Assembly (NCBI RefSeq): GCF_001952855.1
Contig: NZ_LPNO01000016.1
Location: 62,001 to 126,000, forward strand
Reading direction: 5' to 3'
Length of the DNA stretch: 64,000 nucleotides
From: Pseudomonas sp. ATCC PTA-122608
GTDB lineage: Bacteria; Pseudomonadota; Gammaproteobacteria; Pseudomonadales; Pseudomonadaceae
The position numbers and the translations under genes were made by a program. Below the pieces are notes generated by a model. It was not told the DNA's origin, made no database searches, and saw nothing but the letters and a program-made list of their open reading frames with translations. This document shows positions 45,701 through 54,700 of the stretch, piece by piece; positions within the stretch are counted from its first letter, which is position 1; every line of letters begins with the position of its first letter.

Positions 45701-48700
45701 TAACACAAATCCGCCGACGACCATCATTTCGGATTCGATCGATACCACCACCGTGACGCTGTCGACCACTGACACCGCCATTACCGAAGGCGGTCAGATC
45801 ACCTACACCGCAACCTTGAGCAACGAAGCTCAAGCGCCGGTGACCGTGACCCTGTCTAACGGCCAAGTTATTACCATTGATGCTGGTAAAACCACGGGTA
45901 CCGTGGTTTTCCAAACACCGGTTAACGACGTTTACAACAACGGTTCGACCGTTAGTACCACGATCACCACAGCCACTGGCGGCAACTTCGAGAAGTTGGT
46001 CCCGGATAACACTAATCCGCCGACCACCGTCATTTCGGATTCGATCGACACCACCACCGTAACGCTGTCGACCACTGACACCGCAATCACTGAAGGCGGC
46101 CAGATCACCTACACCGCCACGCTTTCGAATGAAGCGCATGCGCCGGTCACCGTGACCCTGTCGAACGGCCAGGTCATCACCATCGACGCGGGCAAAACCA
46201 CGGGCACCGTGGTTTTCCAGACTCCGGTCAATGACGTCTACAACAACGGTTCGACCGTTAGCACAACCATTACCACCGCTACTGGCGGCAACTTTGAGAA
46301 GTTGGTCCCGGATAACACCAATCCGCCGACCACCACGATTACCGACTCGATCGACACCACCACGGTAACGCTGTCGACCACCGATACCGCGATCACTGAA
46401 GGCGGTCAGATCACCTACACCGCGACCTTGAGCAACGAAGCTCACGCGCCGGTGACCGTGACCCTGTCTAACGGCCAGGTGATCACCATTGATGCGGGCA
46501 AAACCACGGGCACCGTGGTTTTCCAAACGCCGGTCAATGACGTTTACAACAACGGTTCCACCGTTAGCACCACGATTACAGCGGCTACTGGCGGTAACTT
46601 TGAGAAGTTGGTCCCGGATAACACCAATCCGCCGACCACCACGATTACCGACTCGATCGACACCACGACCGTAACGCTGTCGACTAACGACACTGCGATC
46701 ACTGAAGGCGGTCAGATCACCTATACCGCGACCTTGAGCAACGAAGCGCATGCGCCGGTGACTGTGACTCTGTCCAACGGCCAGGTGATCACTATCGACG
46801 CGGGCAAAACCACCGGTACTGTGGTTTTCCAGACTCCGGTCAATGACGTCTACAACAACGGCTCCACCGTTAGCACCACGATCAGCACCGCTACTGGCGG
46901 TAATTTCGAGAAGCTGGTCCCGGACAACACCAATCCGCCGACCACAATCATTTCGGATTCGATCGATACCACCACCGTGACGCTGTCGACCACTGACACC
47001 GCAATCACTGAAGGCGGCCAGATCACTTACACCGCCACGCTTTCGAATGAAGCGCATGCGCCGGTGACTGTGACTCTGTCTAACGGTCAGGTGATCACCA
47101 TCGACGCGGGTAAAACTACGGGCACCGTGGTTTTCCAAACGCCAGTCAACGACGTTTACAACAACGGCTCAACCGTTAGCACCACGATTACAGCGGCTAC
47201 CGGCGGTAACTTCGAGAAGCTGGTGCCGGACAACACCAATCCGCCGACTACCGTCATTTCGGATTCGATCGACACTACGACGGTGACGCTGTCGACCAAT
47301 GACACGGCGATCACTGAAGGTGGCCAGATCACTTACACCGCGACGCTTTCGAATGAAGCGCATGCGCCGGTGACTGTGACTCTGTCCAACGGCCAGGTGA
47401 TAACCATTGATGCCGGTAAAACCACCGGTACTGTGGTTTTCCAGACCCCGGTGAACGACGTTTACAACAACGGCTCGACCGTTAGCACCACGATCAGCAC
47501 CGCTACTGGCGGTAATTTCGAGAAGCTGGTCCCGGACAACACCAATCCGCCGACCACAATCATTTCGGATTCGATCGATACCACCACCGTGACCTTGTCG
47601 ACTAATGACACCGCGATCACTGAAGGTGGTCAGATCACGTACACCGCGACGCTTTCGAATGAAGCTCATGCGCCAGTGACCGTGACTCTGTCTAACGGCC
47701 AGGTGATCACCATCGATGCCGGTAAAACCATTGGCACTGTGGTTTTCCAGACTCCGGTCAACGACGTCTACAACAACGGCTCGACCGTTAGCACCACGAT
47801 CAGCACCGCTACTGGCGGTAATTTCGAGAAGCTGGTCCCGGACAACACCAATCCGCCGACCACAATCATTTCGGATTCGATCGATACCACCACCGTGACC
47901 TTGTCGACTAACGACACTGCGATCACTGAAGGTGGTCAGATCACGTACACCGCCACGCTTTCTAATGAAGCGCATGCGCCGGTGACCGTGACTCTGTCTA
48001 ACGGCCAGGTGATCACCATCGATGCCGGTAAAACCACTGGCACTGTGGTTTTCCAGACTCCGGTCAACGACGTCTACAACAACGGCTCGACCGTCAGCAC
48101 GACCATCACTACCGCTACTGGCGGTAATTTCGAGAAGTTGGTCCCGGATAACACCAATCCACCGACTACCGTCATTTCGGATTCGATCGATACCACGACG
48201 GTGACGCTGTCGACCACCGATACCGCCATTACCGAAGGCGGTCAGATCACCTACACCGCGACCTTGAGCAACGAGGCTCACGCGCCGGTGACTGTGACTC
48301 TGTCCAACGGCCAGGTCATCACCATTGATGCGGGCAAAACCACGGGGACTGTGGTTTTCCAGACCCCGGTTAATGATGTCTACAACAACGGTTCCACCGT
48401 TAGCACCACGATCACCACCGCCACTGGCGGCAACTTCGAGAAGCTGGTTCCGGACAACACCAATCCGCCGACCACCGTCATTTCGGATTCGATCGATACC
48501 ACCACCGTGACGCTGTCGACCACCGATACCGCAATCACCGAAGGCGGACAGATCACCTACACCGCGACGCTTTCGAATGAAGCGCATGCGCCGGTGACCG
48601 TGACTCTGTCCAACGGTCAGGTCATCACTATTGATGCCGGCAAAACTACCGGGACAGTAGTTTTCCAAACACCGGTCAATGACGTCTACAACAACGGCTC

Positions 48701-51700
48701 GACCATTAGCACCACGATTACAGCCGCGACTGGTGGCAATTTCGAGAAGCTGGTCCCGGATAACACTAATCCGCCAACCACCACGATTACCGACTCGATC
48801 GACACCACCACCGTGACCTTGTCGACTAACGACACTGCGATCACCGAAGGCAGCCAGATCACCTACACCGCGACCTTGAGCAACGAAGCTCACGCCCCGG
48901 TGACTGTGACCCTGTCCAACGGCCAGGTAATCACCATTGATGCCGGCAAAACCACCGGCACTGTGGTTTTCCAGACTCCGGTGAACGACGTCTACAACAA
49001 CGGTTCCACCGTTAGCACGACCATCACCAATGCTACTGGCGGTAACTTTGAGAAGTTGGTCCCGGATAACACCAATCCACCGACTACCGTCATTTCGGAT
49101 TCGATCGACACCACGACGGTGACGCTGTCGACCACCGATACCGCCATTACCGAAGGCGGTCAGATCACCTACACCGCGACCTTGAGCAACGAGGCTCACG
49201 CGCCGGTGACTGTGACTCTGTCCAACGGCCAGGTGATCACCATTGATGCCGGTAAAACTACCGGGACAGTAGTTTTCCAAACACCAGTCAACGACGTTTA
49301 CAACAACGGCTCGACCGTCAGCACCACGATCACCACCGCTACTGGCGGTAATTTCGAGAAGCTGGTCCCGGATAACACTAATCCGCCAACCACCATCATT
49401 TCGGATTCGATCGACACCACCACCGTGACCTTGTCGACTAACGACACGGCGATCACTGAAGGCGGCCAGATCACTTATACCGCGACCTTGAGCAACGAAG
49501 CTCACGCCCCGGTGACCGTGACTCTGTCCAACGGCCAGGTCATCACCATTGATGCTGGCAAAACCACGGGTACCGTGGTTTTCCAGACCCCGGTCAATGA
49601 CGTCTACAACAACGGTTCCACCGTTAGCACCACGATTACGACGGCTACTGGCGGTAACTTTGAGAAGTTGGTCCCGGATAACACCAATCCGCCGACCACC
49701 GTCATTTCGGACTCGATCGATACCACCACCGTGACCTTGTCGACTAACGACACGGCGATCACTGAAGGCGGCCAGATCACTTATACCGCGACCTTGAGCA
49801 ACGAAGCTCACGCCCCGGTGACCGTGACTCTGTCCAACGGCCAGGTGATCACCATTGATGCTGGCAAAACCACGGGTACCGTGGTTTTCCAGACCCCGGT
49901 CAATGACGTCTACAACAACGGTTCCACCGTTAGCACAACGATTACGACGGCTACTGGCGGTAACTTTGAGAAGTTGGTCCCGGATAACACCAATCCGCCG
50001 ACTACCGTCATTTCGGACTCGATCGATACCACCACGGTAACGCTGTCGACCACTGACACCGCAATCACTGAAGGTGGCCAGATCACCTACACCGCGACTT
50101 TGAGCAACGAAGCTCACGCCCCGGTAACCGTGACCCTGTCCAACGGCCAAGTGATCACCATCGACGCCGGTAAAACCACTGGTACGGTGGTCTTCCAAAC
50201 ACCCGCCAATGACGTCTACAACAACGGTTCGACGGTCAGCACCACCATCAGCACCGCTACTGGTGGCAACTTCGAAAAATTGGTCCCGGATAACGGCCAT
50301 CCAGCCGTCACCACCATTACCGACTCGATCGACACCACGACCGTTAAGTTGAGCACTACTGACACCGCCATTACCGAAGGCGGTCAGATCACTTACACCG
50401 CGACGCTTTCTAATGAAGCGCATGCGCCAGTGACCGTGACCCTGTCTAACGGCCAGGTCATCACCATTGATGCAGGCAAAACCACAGGTACTGTGGTTTT
50501 CCAGACCCAGGTGAACGACGTTTACAACAACGGCTCGACCGTTAGCACCACGATCACCACCGCTACTGGCGGTAATTTCGAGAAGCTGGTACCGGATAAC
50601 ACTAATCCGCCGACCACCGTCATTTCGGATTCGATCGACACCACGACGGTGACGCTGTCGACCACCGACACCGCGATTACCGAAGGCGGTCAGATCACCT
50701 ACACCGCGACCTTGAGCAACGAAGCTCATGCGCCGGTAACCGTGACACTGTCCAACGGCCAAGTCATCACCATCGACGCTGGTAAAACCACTGGCACGGT
50801 CGTCTTCCAGACACCCGCCAATGACGTTTACAACAACGGTTCGACGGTTAGCACGACCATCAGCACCGCTACTGGCGGCAATTTCGAGAAGTTGGTTCCA
50901 GATAACAGCCACCCAGCTGTTACTACCATCACCGATTCGATCGACACCACTACCGTTAAGTTGAGCACTACTGACACCGCCATCACCGAAGGCGGCCAGA
51001 TCACCTACACCGCGACCTTGAGCAACGTCGCTCACGCCCCGGTAACCGTGACCCTGTCCAACGGTCAGGTGATCACCATTGATTCCGGTAAAACCACCGG
51101 CACCGTGGTCTTCCAAACTCCGGCTAACGACGTCTACAACAACGGCTCCACCGTCAGCACGACTATCACTACAGCCACTGGCGGCAACTTCGAGAAACTG
51201 GTCCCGGACAACACCAATCCACCGACCACCGTCATTTCGGACTCGATCGACACCACCACCGTGACGCTGTCGACAGCCAACACCGCGATCACTGAAGGCG
51301 GCCAGATCACTTACACCGCGACCCTGAGCAACGTCGCTCACGCCCCGGTAACCGTGACCCTGTCCAACGGTCAGGTGATCACCATTGATTCCGGTAAAAC
51401 CACCGGCACCGTGGTCTTCCAGACTCCGGCTAACGACGTCTACAACAACGGCTCCACCGTCAGCACGACTATCACCACAGCCACTGGCGGCAACTTCGAG
51501 AAACTGGTCCCGGACAACACCAATCCGCCGACCACTGTCATCTCGGATTCGATCGACACCACCACCGTTACCCTGTCGACAGCCAACACCGCGATCACTG
51601 AAGGTGGCCAGATCACGTACACCGCGACCTTGAGCAACGTCGCTCACGCCCCGGTAACCGTGACCTTGTCCAACGGCCAGGTGATCACTATCGATTCCGG

Positions 51701-54700
51701 TAAAACCACCGGCACTGTGGTCTTCCAAACTCCGGCTAACGACGTCTACAACAACGGTTCGACGGTCAGCACCACCATCAGCACAGCCACTGGCGGTAAC
51801 TTCGAGAAACTGGTTCCGGATAACAGCCACCCAGCTGTCACCACAATCACCGACTCGATCGACACCACGACCGTTAAGTTGAGCACCACCGATACAGCGA
51901 TCACCGAAGGCGGCCAGATCACTTACACCGCAACCTTGAGCAACGTCGCTCACGCCCCGGTAAGCGTGACCTTGTCCAACGGCCAGGTGATCACTATCGA
52001 TTCCGGTAAAACCACCGGCACCGTGGTCTTCCAGACTCCGGCTAACGACGTCTACAACAACGGCTCCACCGTCAGCACGACTATCACCACAGCCACTGGC
52101 GGCAACTTCGAGAAACTGGTCCCGGATAACACCAATCCACCGACCACCGTCATTTCGGACTCGATCGACACCACCACTGTGACGCTGTCGACAGCCAACA
52201 CCGCGATCACTGAAGGCGGCCAGATCACCTACACCGCGACCTTGAGCAACGTCGCTCACGCCCCGGTGACCGTGACCCTGTCCAACGGCCAGGTGATCAC
52301 TGTCGATTCCGGCAAAACCACCGGCACTGTGGTCTTCCAGACGCCACCCAACGACGTCTACAACAACGGCTCAACCGTCAGCACCACCATCAGCACGGCC
52401 ACTGGCGGTAACTTCGAGAAACTGGTTCCGGATAACAGCCATCCGGCTGTCACCACCATTACCGACTCGATCGACACCACCACCATCAGCATCACCGGTG
52501 ATGCGTCGGTAAATGAGGGCCAGGCAGCCCACTACACCCTCACGCTGAGCAACCCGGCGGCCACTGACGTGACCGTCACGCTGAAATACAGCGGCACGGC
52601 CACCGACGGTTCGGACTTCAACGGCGTCTACACCGTGAAGATCCCGGCTGGCGCCAGCAGTGCAACCTTCAACGTGAACACCCTTGACGACAAGCTGACC
52701 GAGCCTACCGAAACGCTGGTGATTACCATCGACAAGACTTCCGGTGGCAACTTCGAGAAGCTGGCGATCAGCGGCACCAATGGCAGCATCAGCACCAATA
52801 TCATCGACAACGACGCCCCGCCGGTCATCGACCTGGACGCCAACAATTCCAGCGGCGCCACCGGTGCGGATTACAAGGTGACGTTCACCGAAGGCACCAC
52901 CGGGCCAGGTGTGTCGATTGCTGACACCGACATCAAGATCACCGACCCGGACAGCACGATGCTGACCGGCGCCACCGTCACCCTGACCAACGCGCAAGCG
53001 GGCGACGTGCTGAACCTGGGCAATAGCGTCAACGGCATCACGATCAACTCCAACAACCAGACGGGCACCATTACCCTGACGCTGTCGGGCAGCGCGACGC
53101 TGGCCGATTACATGACGCGGATCCAGAACATCACGTTCTCCAACAGCAGCCATGACCCGAGCACCACACCGCGGATCATTACCGTGACGGTGACCGATGG
53201 CGGTAACTACTCCAACGTTGCCACTGCCACCGTCAACGTGGTGGCCGTCAACGACGCGCCGGTCGCTACCGGCAGCGCCGTCACGGGTACCGAGGACACG
53301 CCGCTGGCCCTGGCCTGGTCGAACTTCGGCGTGACTGACGTCGACTCGCCACAAGCGAGCCTCGGGGTGAAAATCACCGAGTTGCCGGTTGCCGGTAAAT
53401 TGCAGTTCCTGGCAGCGGACGGGGTGACCTGGTCCAACGTGACCAGCGGCCAGACCTTTACCAAGGCCCAGATCGACGGCGGCCAATTGCGCTTTATGCC
53501 CAATGCCAACGAGTCCGGGACCAATGGTTACGGCGGCACCGGCATCGGCAATAAACAGGCCGACTATGCGCAGTTCAAGTTCCAGCCAACCGATGGCAAG
53601 GATCTGGGCACTGCCGCGACGGTGAAAGTCGATATCACCCCAGTAGCGGATGCGCCGAACCTGACGGTGGCAGATAACGCCGTGAATTCCGTGGGCCTGA
53701 CCAAGCAAAGCTGGAACAGCATTGCGAACCTGGGCACCAACGGCAACGGCGCTGCACCAGCAGACCTGAAAAACGCGATTGATAACGCCGGCACTCCGAA
53801 CACCAGCACCACCGTGACCACGGTCGTGTCTGAAGCGAACGTTGCGGGGGGCTCTGGCTCCAAGACTTCCGGCCTGATCTACATGGAAGCCGGGAAGAGC
53901 TACACCTTCAGCGGCACCGGCGATGACAGCCTGGTGGTCAACGTTGGCGGCAAAGACGTAGCGAGCGCGCTGTGGGGCACCAACAGCGGCAAGTTCAGCG
54001 GTTCGATCACCCCGACCGTCAGCGGCTATTACAGCATCGAGATCTACCACGCCAACCAGTCCGGACCTGGCAGCTATAACGTCAACGTGCAAATCGGCAA
54101 CAGTGCGGTCCAGCCCCTGAACGCCAGCGGCATACCGCTCTATACCGGCGTCAGCGACCTGATCAATGCCGGCGTGACCGTGTCCGACCTGCATGGCAGC
54201 AACGGCGACGGTTACTACACCGGCTACAAGCTCAACGAAGGCCTGGAGAATGGCTCGGTGCACCTGTCCAAGGTCACCACCAGCCTGACCGATACTGACG
54301 GCTCGGAAAGCCTGAGCGTGAAGATCAGCGGGATCCCGGCAGGCTCGGTACTCACCGATGGTGCCGGGCATACCTATAGCGCCGGCGCGAGCACCGGTGA
54401 AGTGAACGTAACGGGCTGGGACTTGAGCACCCTGACCATCAAGCCACCGACCTACTACAGCGGCCAGTTCAACCTGACGGTGACCTCGACCTCGACTGAA
54501 AGCCTGGGCGGCTCGGCCGTTACTACCGCGCAGTTGCCGGTGACGATTTACCCGGCGAACTACAATTCGATCACCGCAACGTCGGGCAGCGACAACATCA
54601 CCGGCACCGATGGCAATGACATCGTGGTCGCGGACATCGGTGGCCTGAACGTGGTGCAAGGCAAGAACTACAACATCGCGTTCATGGTCGACAGCTCCGG

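Noticed and set aside
39747..52259. Very long open frames on the minus strand opposite lapA (1314, 765 and 1696 codons)
   Set aside because: They are antisense shadows. The repeat period (300 or 306) is a multiple of three, so one stop-free unit stays open through the array. The translations are low-complexity Gly/Asp/Arg/Val repeats with no ribosome sites or signal sequences.
41763..52472. Regular repeats considered as a CRISPR array or satellite DNA
   Set aside because: Units are 306 bp, coding, in frame with lapA and without short unique spacers. They are protein domain repeats.
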